From Limonium bicolor (Eukaryota > Streptophyta > Magnoliopsida > Caryophyllales > Plumbaginaceae): DNA of 64,000 nt. Positions 45,468-58,855 of the stretch are shown in pieces. Under the pieces are notes generated by a model that worked only from the letters and a program-made list of their open reading frames with translations, did not search any database and had not been told where the DNA came from. The translations under genes were made by a program, and so were the position numbers. How positions within the stretch are numbered: position 1 is the first letter of the stretch; each line of letters opens with the position of its first letter. The DNA lies in the NCBI GenBank assembly GCA_023374045.1, contig CM041780.1:172179339-172243338 (forward strand). The letters run 5' to 3'.

Positions 45468-46871
45468 GGGCGAGAAACCACTTAGAGTATGTTCTACGTA
45501 TAGGTGCGTAAACTACTATGTGCATAGCACAAAAGGAATTGTTTTGATGATTGGAACTTATGTTACATAAACATATGTACCCATTCATTGTGTAATTATG
45601 ATTAATGTGCATGAGAGATGCAAGTAACGAGTATATAATATTTATGAAAAGAGGAGTAGAGAGACTCCTGGGGAATGAGAATCCCTATAGTATATGTCTA
45701 GTGAGATTAGACATGAGACATAATGAGTATGAATCGGTATGAAACCGATGTGTAACCTAGTAGGAAGTGAGTTTCCCTAGGTAATTTCATTTGAGAATTA
45801 TTGATGGAGTGAGTTCCATCCTTTGGAGTTATATGATGTATGTTTTAAATTGAGTAACAATTTGAGAAGATGAGCCCATGAGTTGCTTAGGTAAACTAAG
45901 CAAAGAAAATTGATAATGACGGATGACCTAAGTTCTAGGAATTTGAGATAAGTTAGAATGGATTGTTTTATGAATATGACTAGAAAGAGTCAAAGATAAA
46001 AAACGAAAATGTTTGACTATCTGCTTGTTTGAAACTAACGTGGGAGGTGGAACTTGATCTGCTAGCGATCAAGGGAAACCGAACACAAATTGGGGTGGAA
46101 GGATAGTTCAACACTGATGCTGATCACATCAGGGTTGGATGATTCTTGAAGCTCCCTATAAGTGGTCACAAGTAATCACGCTAAGAAAAGATGCAACTAC
46201 CATAAACCGAACATGGAGTTGTGTGATGTTTTAAGAAGAATTTTCAAATGGAATTTGAAAAAGAATTTTCTTCAAGTATGAATATGGAAATGAAAATTGG
46301 TTTCGAAACCGCTATCACCCGCCGATGGCTATGGCCTTAAGTCTTGATGACCGGTAGAACGGTGGGCGTGTATTAGTTTTGAAACTATTGCACCGTACGT
46401 GCGACGGTCCTAAGTGACCGGTTGGGGCGGTGACAGTGTGTGATTTTTCCAAAGGCAGCAGGACGGGGAGAGTACCCTGAGACGATCCTGTGTTGAGTGA
46501 GTCAACCAGAGTGCCTGAGGATATTTATACGTGAAACGTTTTGATCAAAACTGAATGGACGTGGGCCAGAGAGAGTAAGTGCCCATTTGTCATGAAACGG
46601 CCATGGACCAGAGAGTGTAAGTGTCCAACGTGACCGGTACCTGAGGGATCAGTATATTACTCAATATGGATTCGAGGATTGTAGTGCCTTCTTGTCTTCG
46701 GACCGATTCCATGGAGAGAGTAAAAAGAGTATTTTTGATTACTATACATGCTGTGATATGTGTGTGGTATGTGTAGCGTGAAATGAAACTGATTTGTGGA
46801 GTCTGTAAGGTTATACATGTATTATAACCTTGACATAGCGTGCCTATGAGAGTAACGATATAAGATTCACC

Positions 46872-46905
46872 AACTTTGAGGACAAAGTTCCTAAGGGGGG
46901 TAGAT
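46872..46905 (+). promoter_or_regulatory. Polypurine tract with adjacent hairpin, E2
   Basis: The arms AACTTTG and CAAAGTT around AGGA are followed by CCTAAGGGGGGTAGA. Relative to E1 one pair changed from C-G to T-A with pairing kept. Confidence 0.75.
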
Positions 46906-49900
46906 TTTAATGCCCCGGATCTAAAAATTGTGATTAAATTACTCTAATAGGATCGTTAAAGGCCTAATGGTGCCTAAAGAGTATTGGTAAGGGAAATAAA
47001 ACCAAAATAAAAGAGAAAATGCGTAAAACGCGAAAAACGCTAAAACACGCATTGAATAAGTATAAGAGATATATGATCTCGTTAGGGTCCGAGATGGATT
47101 CCTAAGGCTTAGTTAGGCCTAATTAGTATACGGGAGTGATTCCCGAAGAAAACAGATCCAAATAATGGATTAAAACGCTAACATAGTTTTAAAGCACGCT
47201 TTTCGAGAAAACCCGAAAACATGACTTTAAGTGGTCAAACGGACCTTTAAAAATTATAGTTGATTAAATAACTATAATTAAGTATTAATGGAAGCTTAAT
47301 AACCATTAAAAATAAAGAAACGAGAAAAATCTGGAAAATGGGCCCGGTTAATGAATAGTGCCAAACCGGGTAAAATAACGAGCGTTTTCTGTCAAAAACC
47401 AAAAAACGCTCCAGCATGTATGTGTATAGTGGGGCCAATTTTTATTGGCTCAATTAGCCTTCCCCTTCTCTAATAATAGCTAGTAAAATAAAAGAAGAAA
47501 GAAAAGAAAAGTAAAAAGGGAATAGTAAATAAGACTTTACTACTCTCTCTCACCTCCTTCTTTATTCTTTTACGATCGTTTTTCCCCCTCCAACTAAGCT
47601 CCTTCTTCTTCCTCTGTAAATGCAGATTCCAAAGGAAGCACACAAGCCCCATCTTCTTCCTCCTCTAACTTGCCCATTTCTTCACCGAATCGCACAAAAA
47701 TGGTACCGTTAGATTCGTATCGGCAAGGGCTTCGTTTTCCACCCAACAAAATCTTGATTCCTCCACCTTCACTTCCATGGGTGTTGGGCCTTTCGAAGCT
47801 TGAGGAGCTGATTTTGACTCTCATTCACCTCCTTGATACCTTAAGGTAATAATAAGCAAGAGTTTTGCTCATTTCTAGCTTATTCTTATAAGTTTGGAAA
47901 TTTTACCCACGTTGAAAATTTCCTCCATTTCAGCCAATTGCACCTTGCTCTTGTGGAGTGTTGGAAATTCCATCATTGATTGCCAAGTTCTCCTTTTGGA
48001 CATTCTAAGGTAATACCTAAGTTAGAGCCCTAAAAACTAGCTCCTTAAAATACTAGTTTGTGTGGAAAATTTGAATTGATTGGTTGTTATGTGTGTAATG
48101 GAATGTGGTTGTAGCTAGCAATCCATATTCCTTTGTGTGGTGTGAAACAAGAAGAGAAAGAGGGAACAAGAGAAAGAGGAAGAAGAGAAGGAAAATAAAA
48201 AATAAACAAGGTAAAGAGCTCACCTTGTACTGATTTTATTTGACTTGTAAAACATATGTTAGGTTGATTTAGGTAACCTTAAACTTGTGTAGTGATGAGA
48301 CTACAAGGTTGTCTGTTGAATGAAATGTTAAATGGGTTTGAGTGTGCAAAACAAACCTAGGAATCAAGCTAGTTACTTGTATGAACAAAGGAATTTGATG
48401 TGTTATTGGTTCTTCATTAAACAGGATGAAAGTGTATATGAGTTGATTCATTGTGGTGAATATGCTAAAGAAGTAGGCAAGTGCTGTCAAAATTTCCTTG
48501 GAGATTATGAACTTGAGTGTTTCATTTAATGGAAGGAACTAGGTGTGTTTAAGAGGTGTTTAGTGAGTGGTTAATGGTTGAAAACCAAACTAAGAAGAAA
48601 GTGTATTAGGAGTAGAGATAATGCCTTTTGAATGCTATTAGTGGCATTAGTGTGTGGAGTATTGAATGGTAAGAGACAATACCAAAATTTGTTACAAAAG
48701 TTAGAAGAACAAGAGAACTACTTATGAAAATTAAAGTGAATTTGAGTGAAATAATCAAGAGTTAGTGAGAGGACTTGGTGGTTGGATTAAGGTGGTTTAG
48801 AAGGGTAATTAAGTGCTAAAACATGTAGATTATAAGTGGGAAAGATTGGGGAATCAATGGTGAAAGAATGAGGTTGTAACTGATTTGGAAAATGCCAAAT
48901 CTGTCAAAACTACAGCAGGGTCCGGGACTAGGTCTAGGACCATGTTCCGGACCACCCCCTAAAATACCCCCGAGAGTTTTCCAGTTTGATAGGTCCGAGA
49001 CTTAAGTCCCTGCCCATGTCCCGGATCAGCCCATAAATTAAGGCCGAGGATAGAAGTCTATACCTGGTCCGGGACTAGAGATATGGACAAGGTCCCGGAC
49101 CATATTGAAATTCATTCCGAGAGTTCGAGTGTAGGTTTGGTCCGGGACTTAAGAGATGTATAAGGTCCCGGACCACTTCAAAAATATGGCGAGAGTTAAG
49201 ACCAGCATTGGTCCGGGACTTAAGGTAGGGACCAAGTCCCGGACCACCCCCAGAATCCTACAGAAAGTGTTTTAAAGGGTTCTAATGATGGGGGTTTGAA
49301 TGTTAATGAAGTTATAAGATGTTAAGGCCTTGTTTGGTGACGTGTAAAGGCCCTAGGAAGTGTAAGAAAGTGTTAGAAGTGATTGAGAAGTGTGAACTCA
49401 AATTAACAAGAGTAAAACCGAGATAACGGGATAACGGGGTATGTACGGGAGTAGCATTTAATTATGTACCGTATGATCTCAGTATTAATAATAATGTTTG
49501 AAACATTATCAGAGGATCGTGTGTGAACCGAGCATGGTGAGATGACACGGTAAAAGTAAAACCCCGGTGAAAGGTATGATTTTCTCATACTCCGCGTGCT
49601 AACCGAGTTACGTTGATTTGTGTGTTTGTGTGCCGGCTTAATCAAGACTAAAGCATGAAAATAATCCCTTGTTTGATTATGTATGTCTTGTTGTATGTTG
49701 AATGAGCTAACATACTTGTATGCCGGTGTGGTCTAACATAGAGTAAAGACCGACTCATAGTGAGTAACGTTTGGCTAGAGACCCATAGATCGGGTCGATG
49801 CTTGTGATATCGAAAACGTGCAAACACACAAACTATCCGTTAAAGTATAATGATAACGCAAACATATGAACTCCCTAGAATGTGAGGAGAAGTTCGGGTT

Positions 49901-51262
49901 GAGTAAATACCCGATAATGGTTAGAAAACCATATTGAAACAATCCACGAAACAAATGAGAGTGGAAAGATAAGTGAACCTCCATCAAGAGGATTCAAGAT
50001 AGTTCGAAGATGTGAACTAGTAAAGAAGGTAAAAGAGACCTAAGGGATTAGTAGCTCCCTTGAGACATGGTCGACCTCCTATATGAGGATTTTACCCGGT
50101 ATAAGAAATTAACAGAAAGTATGAGTAAATGAAACGTATGGGTAACTCTTAAAACCTAAGATTAACCGAACTTGTGTATTGTTCCCAAAGTCATTAGAAA
50201 CATCGAGAGTGATGCTTCTAGACTAAAACACATAATATTATTATAACTCCGAGAGAGGAGTGTATGGGAATGAGAGTAGTCCGAGAGTAGTCAGACCTAT
50301 GTAAAAGAGTTGGGAACTAAGAGAGAGTTTCACGAACTAGTTGAACCTTCCCACCATGCTAGACCAGAGTAGGGTCGAAACCGGGGAAGTAAGACTATGC
50401 TCGAGGGCCATGAGTTTTGGCCTGAGAATGTATTAAGAGTAACAAGCGTGACGTAGGAGACCTGTAGTGTCTCGAGAATCTACAATAGCTTGAGTATAAA
50501 TAACCCAAGAGTGTGGGTGAGATAATGTGTATAAGTAACCCGAGAGGATGGGTGAGTATAGTACGAGTAGCCAAGAGAATGGGTGTGTATATGAATAAGT
50601 AACCCGAGAGAGCGGGTGAGATATTGAATAAGTAAACAAGGCATAGTGAGGTATAACCCTCAAGGCCTAAGAGTAAACAGATACAACTAACAACCTTGTT
50701 ATGTTAGTTAGGAATTGTGCTCCGTGATTGGATGTAGATTCCTTGAGTAATACACATATATATTGTATTGCTATGATGCATGTTGTTTGACTAAAATGAA
50801 CTCCATGTATATCCGACAAAGTAGTCGGCGTACCCCAGTTAGCGCTCGGGGTATGCGAATTTCATATGCAACGTTAAGCTAGCCCCTAGGGGCAACGTTT
50901 TTATTTTTCAGGTACACCGAAGATGTTACCGTTCGATAGTAGGACGGGGTCGGTGGGTTGCATGGGTAGTTAGATTTAATTACTTATGTATGGAAAGAGA
51001 GGAGTAAGACGAATATGTTGTCGGCATCCATATATTGTAGACTCGGTGTAGTAATGAAATGATTTGAGTAAAGTATTTGTATTGTGAATTCGGTTGTTCC
51101 AGTTCATCAGACCGTTACTGTATGTAAGAAAGGCTTGGTTAGCCACATGGGTGGCTAACGGCGTTGTTTCACCCCTCGTTGTAATTAGAGTTCGCTGCGT
51201 GAGTAAGAGCATTTAGTGACAGTTGTAGAGGTAATGACGAGATTAACGGTTGGGGTGTTACA
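46906..51262 (+). repeat. 3' LTR of E2
   Basis: Length is 4357 bp. It carries all blocks of the 5' LTR (array 48919-49246, hairpins 50813-50828 and 51138-51159). Confidence 0.88.
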
Positions 51263-51650
51263 GGTTATTAGTTGGGATCATTAGTAGCTAAGTAAGTTAG
51301 GTTAATTGAAAGTAATTAACAATCCAAATTGGATGAATGTTTTAGGATTTGAGAATTGGGACTCGGAAGGAGAATAGGCAACTGAACAACCGACGGTGTA
51401 CGATATGGTTTTCTTGTAGCATACTTGCTAACGAGGTGTCGTGTGCCGACTAAACAAGATAAAGCATGCAGCCGGAATATTATGTTGTTGTGTGATTGTG
51501 ATGCACTAACACAACTTACTTTGAGTACTTACTAACAAGGTTTAGTAAAGAATGTGTGTGAATAAGGAACATTCCCAAATATTGTTCTCTTAGTAACCGA
51601 AATAGGTTAACTAACAAACATTGACTTGAGACTTCTACTAATTAGAACTT

Positions 51651-51663
51651 GGGGGGGGGGGGG
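51651..51663 (+). repeat. Run of 13 G in LTR B
   Basis: It lies where E1 and D have a short G run before GTGAGGA, so it is an expansion of a conserved short G tract. Confidence 0.8.
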
Positions 51664-52256
51664 AGTGAGGAATCCAGAATGGAACTGGCACATGTGTATT
51701 GGGGGAGGTCGGTATCCTTATCAGGTTCCGACTTCCAAATATGACTTGTCTACGGACTCGTCGCCTAGAGTCGACATATAGACTCGACCTCCTCAAACTT
51801 CTTGTTTTAGGAGGGAGGCATACTGAGATGGTGTGGTGGGATCTACCTAAATCCCAACTAATTCTAACAAATATTGTTTATGTAAACCAATGGAGCTGAT
51901 AACTCATTGGATAGGGTTACTTGACCCGACAAGATAAACAACGAATTAAGGAACAACCATTCTAATTAAAGAATGGTTAACTTAATTGAGATAAGAACTG
52001 AGATAAGATTTGAGATACAGTTTGAGATAAAGTACAACCAATTCTAATTAAAGAACGGTTGGTACATAAGACTAAGGTAAGATAAGAATGGACTAAGATT
52101 AAGAGGAATAAAAACTTAAGCAGTTAAATGATTAACTAAATAATTAAAGGAACGCTTTTAAGTCGTTCTTTGTGTGTGAACCATGTGTGTTCATATGTGG
52201 CTTGGTGTTTATTGCACTTCCTATTTATGTTGTGTATCTAATCAACTTCATGCTAT

Positions 52257-52625
52257 CGACAATTAGTCGTCGTAGCCCCGTTAGCTTGGAGGTTATAAGA
52301 GAATCGTACCAGCAAAGGTGCTGACCCCATCGGGGGCTACTGTTTAAATTTTATAGGTGAACGACAGAAGACGGCCGACCTAAGAGTAGGATCAGGTAGT
52401 AGTACTTCGGGTTGTTTTACTTTTGTTACACGAGTTGTGCATGTACACTCGTTTAGTAAATGGATGAGATGTTAGCATGATGTATTAGGATATGAGATAC
52501 TTGGATTAAGAACATGTATTTGGTTAAGGTTTTAGTATATTATTGTTCGGTATATTCGGGTCCATCAGACCGTAGCAAGATCTTGGAGTATTTAGTATGC
52601 CTAGTTAGTCACGTGGGTGGCTAAC
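52257..52625 (+). promoter_or_regulatory. Structured 3' region of LTR B
   Basis: CGAC/GTCG hairpin (52257-52269), CAGCA/TGCTG and CCCC/GGGG hairpins (about 52309-52337), a T-rich stretch ending TTTATAG, and the terminal hairpin GTTAGTCAC/GTGGCTAAC (52604-52625; one T-G pair, loop GTGG). Confidence 0.65.
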
Positions 52626-55600
52626 GGTGGTAACACCAATTGTTGTAAGAATTCTGCTGTGTAGTTAATATAGTTGGTTGGAGGTTTATGAGTTGAGAAT
52701 GGATTTATGAGATGGGTGTTACAAAAGGAAAGAAAAATGTGCTCTAAGACATTTTCCTTCTTCTATTTGGGTATATGGCCAAATTTAATCATTCTTACTG
52801 TATCTTAAGGCACCAACAAACCCTTGGAGGACCCAAGCCACGTCCAAGACCAACCAAGGGTGAAGGGAACCTCTTAAGAACCTTAAGGTAAGAAAAGAAT
52901 GCTGAAAACACCTTTTTACCTCTCTTAAATGTTGAGTCTGAGAATGACCTGTTACTTACCTATTTTGCTACACCTTTTGACACCCATTTGAAGGGTGTTT
53001 CCAGCCCTCTTCATTTAGCCAAAGAGCTGCTTCAAAACCCATCTAAAAAGGGCTCCAAATCAATGTAAAACCAGGGATTTCCATGGCATTTCAAGCCTTA
53101 AGCTCTTCCATCCTTTTTCCTACAGAAACTAAGCCTTACTATTGTATTAGGTGGCCGAGAACCATACATGAAATACCCCTAACCTTAAAAACTTAATTAA
53201 ATGATATATTAATGATCTAAGATGGTTAATAAACATCTAAATACCATTGGGGAACGATCTAAAGATCTCAACAAGCCAAAACATGCCTTAAGATCGGTAA
53301 AGCCAAAAATGTGCTTTAAGACACCATAGAGATTGTATGACCTCAGATAGGATCAAAAGTGGATTCCTAAGTATTATAATTAAGTAATGAACATTATAAA
53401 ACTATTCTCAAAAGAAACCAAGCTCTAAAACATGTTCTAACACAAAATGTGCTTTAAAATTCCTGAAAGCACGTTTTTGAGAAAATTGACTTTTGAGTGG
53501 GTTTTGAGTGGTGTTAGGCATTGAATTAGACCTTGTTATATTAATGTACTATAATGTACCACATTAGAACATCTAAATCCAAGATTTTAAAAAAAATCAG
53601 AAATATGGCATTCATTTGTGAATAGTAATCCAAATAGGGCATTTTTAAGCAAAATTGACTAAGTATAGTCAATGGTCACTACATGACTCATCTTTATCCT
53701 TATTAAGTCGGCAGCATGGAGCATGGAGGACAGCACATTCATCTTTAATACAAAATATCTAGCCAATTTGGTGAATCACCATTTACTATTCCATTTTCTA
53801 CTTTTCATTCATTAAAACACATTTTCTTTCTTTCTCTTTCCTCTTGTCCCATTCCACCGAGCCATTAGCATTCTCTAAACCTCTCAATCTGTGTTCTTGA
53901 GCATTCAAGGCAAATCAATCCCTTTTGCACCTAAGGTAATGGTTTAAGGCATATTTTAGCTCTTTTTCTTCATCTCTTCATTACCTACACATGGAGCTTA
54001 TAATCTATCACTTTCCATGGCTCATTCTCAGTATTTTAAACCTTGAACAACAAAGAATCTCGGCTGAAGCAAGCTTTGGGACCAAGGTGGTCAAAATTTA
54101 CAATATAAGGTAAAAACATACCTTAAGGATTTCTACTCTCCATCCGGTTTTCTTCTTCTGATTTCTATGAGTTTATTCACTCATAATCTTCATATTTTCA
54201 TGTTGATTCAGTGGGTTAACCATTTGGAGCAAGGGTGGCCGAAAATCAAAGGAAAGATCATTCCTTAAGGCATTTTGCCAAAGTAAAACCTATTACCATA
54301 GCACCTTGTTGTTGTCTAGCTATTCCAAATGTTTTATGGTGAATTTAACACCATATGGTGTGTTTAATTCTGGCAAAAACCCTTTGGAGACTACCTTGCA
54401 TTTTTAAGGTGATTTTTGCCTTAAATCTTACATTTAATTGTTCTTTATGATTAGCTCATGCTTAGCATATAACGATGAAATACCCCAAACGTTGATATAT
54501 TGTTTAACTACTAAACTATGATATTTAAAGGCTAAAAAGTGCCTTAGAAACATCAGTGTACAATTTAAACCATAGTAAAACACAATAAAGCACTAAGACA
54601 CAGCTTGAGCAAAAACATGCTCTAAGCTTGGAGTGAACTTGGTTAGGACCCAAAGAACCTACCAAGACTAAATAATAGTCAATTATGATTTAATAAGGCT
54701 AATTAAGTCCTTAGGAAACCTTGGTAGACAATTAAACCAAACAAAACACAAATAAATACCTTAAGGTCAATATGGGCAGAAATGTGCTCTAAGCTTGGGA
54801 TAGATTTGTACAAGACCTAAAGGTCATACCTATACCTTATAAATATGTTAATGAACATATTAAATCAATTACTAAAGAAAACCAAGCTTGAAAACAAGTT
54901 AAAATACAAAATGTGCTTTAAGCACATTTTTGAAAAATTGTCTTGTAAATGAGTTTTGAATGGCTAAATGTCCATCATTACTCTTTAATTAACATGTGTA
55001 CTACTTAGTATCACATTTGGAGGTCTAAATCAATGGGAAATCAAAAATTTCACTAGTATGTGCCTTATTTTTGTGAATAGTAACCAAAACATGGTAGTTT
55101 ATGACATAAGTCAATATAAGTAAGTTAATTGGTCATCAAAGACCAAACTACCCCTAAATAGATGATGGGGGCCGGTTTTTATTGTGGTGAGTCACCACTC
55201 CTGCTAGTTTGATAAGTAAATAAAGATGACAACTAAAGTTTACTATTTACTTTATAAGTAAATATCTTGTAAAAGGAAAACTCTCATTTCATTCCTTCCT
55301 TGCCCACTCACACCCACCGTCACCTACCTTCATTCTTCCAACTCCATCGGTTTTGCTACAGCAAAACCTCACCATCTACAACTCCTTTTGCTTGTAACTC
55401 CTGACTCCATGGTCCAAATTCAATTTCAAGACCACCATTCTTCTAGTTGGAACAAGCTCTACACTTCTATCTTTCAAATCTTCAAGAACTCCATTTCGGT
55501 GCCATGGAGATTCACCATTGAAGGAGCTTGAGCTCATATTTTCATGCCATGTTATTCTCCTTTGCTTCAAGGTAAGGAAAAACCAAAGAAAACAACATTT

Positions 55601-56911
55601 CCTTCATTTTTATTACATGTCCGAAAATTCACCATTAATGGTGTCTCCTCTTGTTTTCCATGCTCCATTTCAATCTTTAAAGGACAAGGGGGAGTCCTCT
55701 CTTGATGCTTATTCAAGCTCTCTTTTTATTCCAAGGTAAAACAACTATCCTAAAGTGTATAGACAATATATATAACCTAGGGTTTACAATGAGTTTAAGC
55801 ATGAAGCTTGAATACTCATTACCTTGCTTGTACATTGATTAGAAGTTTGACAAGCAATCAAGCCTTCCGGTTTTCTATCAAAGAAGGAGCAAGGGGTTAC
55901 AATGAAAAACTTGTGAAGGAAAAGAGGCAAACAAACTATCTCAATGTAGTTTAAATCCCTAGGAAAAATGAGCTTGATTTGCTTAATAAAATACTTAAGG
56001 AGCCAATGGCAAATGAGCTAGAAAAATGCTCTCAAGGAGTTTATTAAGGGCATATGCATTGTTGAGTGTATTTGCAGGTCAAAGGCAATATATATGTGGG
56101 AAATTCAGTGTTTAAGGTTTATGCAATTTAAAGGCCTATGAGCCATGTTATTAAGGACCTAAGTGTCAAGCAATTTATGTTTATGCACTATATTGTGATG
56201 TAGTGTAGTTTAAGGATTTAGATGTGAGTAAAGAACATTCTTTGTGAAGATGAGTGTCTTGGATGGTTAAAGGAGGAAAAACAATATGTTTGTGTGTAAG
56301 GAATGTATATTAAGTGATTAAGTGTTTTTGGTTGTAAAAGGGTGAAAACCTAAGTGTTTGTGTGTGAGAATACTCTTGATGGATTTTAGGTGTTCTTGAA
56401 TGTCTAATGGTGAAAGCTATGTGCTTTGGTATAGCAATGTGCTAAAAAAACCCATGTCAAAATTTAGATAATGTATAAGAAGTTTTAAGTGTTTGAAATG
56501 AGTTTTGGTGAGTTTGGAAGTGTTGAGAATGGTTAAGTGTTTTACTAGGGAAAGAAAGGTGCATTAAGGTGTTTTAGAAGGCAAGAAGGATTTAGGCATT
56601 ATCTTGGAAGTTCTAGAAATCCAATGGGTGTTTTGGGATGTACTAAAGTCTTGGAGGAGTTTGTTAAGGTTTAGGTAATATTGATGTACAAGGAGGAAAG
56701 ATGTTTAGGTAAGGAAGATGTTTGAACTTGTGAAGAAAATTCTTGGAAGGACATAAAGTATTTTGGTGGGCTAAATAATGTGTGGGGACATGCTATAAAC
56801 CTAAGGGGGAAATACTATAAGTGTTGGGCATTTTGACAAGAAATGAGTAAGTGTTTAAAGGTATAGAAAATGAAGGTTTTGGCCCTGTTGCGCGTAAGTT
56901 TTCAAAGCCTT

Positions 56912-57098
56912 GACCAGTGTCCGAACTACCGTCCAAACTTGGACGTTTGGACACACCTATCTCTATATTCTGTTTTGGCCTCGAACAACGTCCGAACTTG
57001 GGAAGCTCGGACGCATGTTCGGACAGTCGTCTATTTACACCCATTTGAGCCTCGAACAGTGTCCGAACTTGGGAAGTCCGGACACAAGTTCGGACAAG
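56912..57098 (+). repeat. Mid-LTR hairpin array of LTR D, three units (GTCCGAACTT type)
   Basis: The units contain GTCCGAACTT and matching AAGTTCGGAC-like arms. The best is the third (about 57061-57096: GTCCGAACTT and AAGTTCGGAC). Confidence 0.7.
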
Positions 57099-58833
57099 GC
57101 GCTGTATGGACCAAAAACATTGTTTACGGTTATAGGATGATGGGGATTATTAAGTAATGATGTTATAAGATTGTTAAGGACATGTTAAGTGAGTTATAAT
57201 GACAATTTAGTGGGGAAAAGTTGTATTAAAATGTAAAAGTAATCAAGTTAAAATGTGAAGTTATTTAACTAGTTAACGGGGATAAGTTATGAGCATTAGA
57301 CTTTAAACAATCATGTTACCCCGATGTTAATAAAAGTAAATGTAATGTTACCATTGTTCAAAGATGTTACGAGGAACATGTGATGGCACGTTAGAGTGAA
57401 ACCCCGGTGACAGGTATGGTTTTCTTACAACCTGTGTCCTACCGGATTACACCGGCTTGTATGCCAATGTGTTTTTCTGTGTGTTTGCCACATTGTAAGA
57501 TAAAACATGTAATGAGTTTATAGTAATTCATTTATGTGGCGTGTTCAATTCCGATACCGTTTAACCTCGAAAGTGTTATACCTTAGCTAACCAAATCTAG
57601 GATCACATAAGAGAACGGTATCCGGATTTAACGACCCAAACCATGGGACATTCTAACCACGGCTATGCGTGAGTTAATTGTGTGATGTTGTGTGTGAATG
57701 TATGGACCTCCCTCGTGTGTTTAACCCAGTCGAAATACCTTCTTGGTGTGTGGATGTGATAGGTTCCATAGTGGGGCTCTAACTATTTATCTACAAGTAT
57801 ATATGTACTAACGGGGGTGAGGAATCCGGTTAGGCCGGTGCGCGTTGTTTGGGAGTGGGATCCTTTTTAGCCTTACCCTCCTCTCTGTTATGGTTGTTTC
57901 CCTCACGGGTCACGATCTCCCATTAGCTTACTCCAAAGTTTGCTATTCTGACTTATGATCGGTTTAGAGGGAACATGTGTTTATGTGGTGTGTTCGGGTC
58001 ACCATATCCGAACCATCTTAACTTAAGTTACTCGTCCGACTATTAGGACGGTAATGAGTGTTGTATAACGAGTTATCATGAGGGTGACATCATTCTCTAG
58101 GCTCATAAGTGAATTAACTATGTTTGGGTCGGTTCCTAAGAGAACCGTTCCGTTATGTTATGTGTTATTATTGTACTGAATTCCCATTGCGATGTTATGT
58201 TATGTGCACGTTGAACGTGAAAAGTGTTGATATGTGGTGTATGTGGATCATGGATATGAATCCCAGTTTATAAAAGAGGCGTTTAAGGGTAACCCGATTA
58301 TTGGGTAAGTGTCATCTATTAAGGAAGTAGCTCCACTAGAGGAGAACCCTCTAGGGTTTATGAACACAATGAGTGGCTTATCAAGTAAGGATGTGTTATC
58401 TGTTCGTTGAGCCCATTGTGGTGGAATGTTTATGGTGTGTGTTTATAGTTTACATGCATGATTCAAATATAATCAACCGCATGCTAAGATGACAATATTG
58501 TGTGCGTGGCCCGGTAGCATGCGGGCTGCGGGATTACCATACCAGCAAAGGTGCTAAGCCCCTGGGGGCCACCCTTTCTCTTCTTTTTCCTATTTCAGGT
58601 ACAAGGAGCTGGAAGCCGTTCGAGAGTAGGACGGGGTAGTCTTGTACAGGTATGCATTTAAGTTATATATGTACAGTAGGTGTAGTAAGACCGAAATTGT
58701 TATCGGTATTAGTTTGTGAATACTCGGTACAGTTTAGGGTATATGTTGTTTTGTTGTTGTTTATGGAGAGGGACATAATGTGTAGTCGCTGGGAATCTAG
58801 TCCATCAGACCGATACAATGTATGTAATAGCTT

Positions 58834-58855
58834 GTTAGCCACGTGGGTGGTTAAC
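58834..58855 (+). promoter_or_regulatory. Conserved hairpin near LTR 3' end (D)
   Basis: Arms GTTAGCCAC and GTGGTTAAC, loop GTGG, as in E1. Confidence 0.7.

Larger units (their letters stand above)
41851..46905 (+). other. Internal region of E2, apparently non-coding
   Basis: This is 5055 bp. Shared landmarks with E1 and the minus-strand copy are the primer-site hairpin, the hairpin at 42763-42782, the ACCGCACTCCG block near 43188, the structured block at 44663-44778, the internal polypurine-like site and the terminal hairpin. The only open frame with some sequence echo in the other copies is 42097-42321. Confidence 0.7.
37502..51262 (+). mobile_element. E2: complete LARD-like LTR retrotransposon, 13.8 kb
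   Basis: LTRs of 4349 and 4357 bp flank a 5055-bp internal region. The target duplication GGTTA is at 37497-37501 and 51263-51267. With this duplication the LTR begins TTTAATACCCC (5') or TTTAATGCCCC (3'), not TG. The internal region is related in layout to E1 but diverged. No convincing gene was seen. The LTRs differ by scattered substitutions as well as indels, so E2 looks older than E1. Confidence 0.88.
20803..52723 (+). repeat. LTR B (solo LTR), interrupted by E1 and E2
   Basis: It begins TGAAATACCTC and ends GGGTGTTACA, with target duplication AAAGG at 20798-20802 and 52724-52728. Its own sequence is 20803-21858, 35594-37501 and 51263-52723, about 4.4 kb. The pieces follow the same order of blocks as the LTRs of E1: leader-like pyrimidine stretch, AAGGTAA sites (21739, 35646, 35841), hairpin array (37244-37358), mid-LTR block (about 51398) and 3' hairpins (52257-52269, 52604-52625). 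A 144-codon open frame at 21242-21676 is not preserved in related LTRs and is probably chance. Confidence 0.85.
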
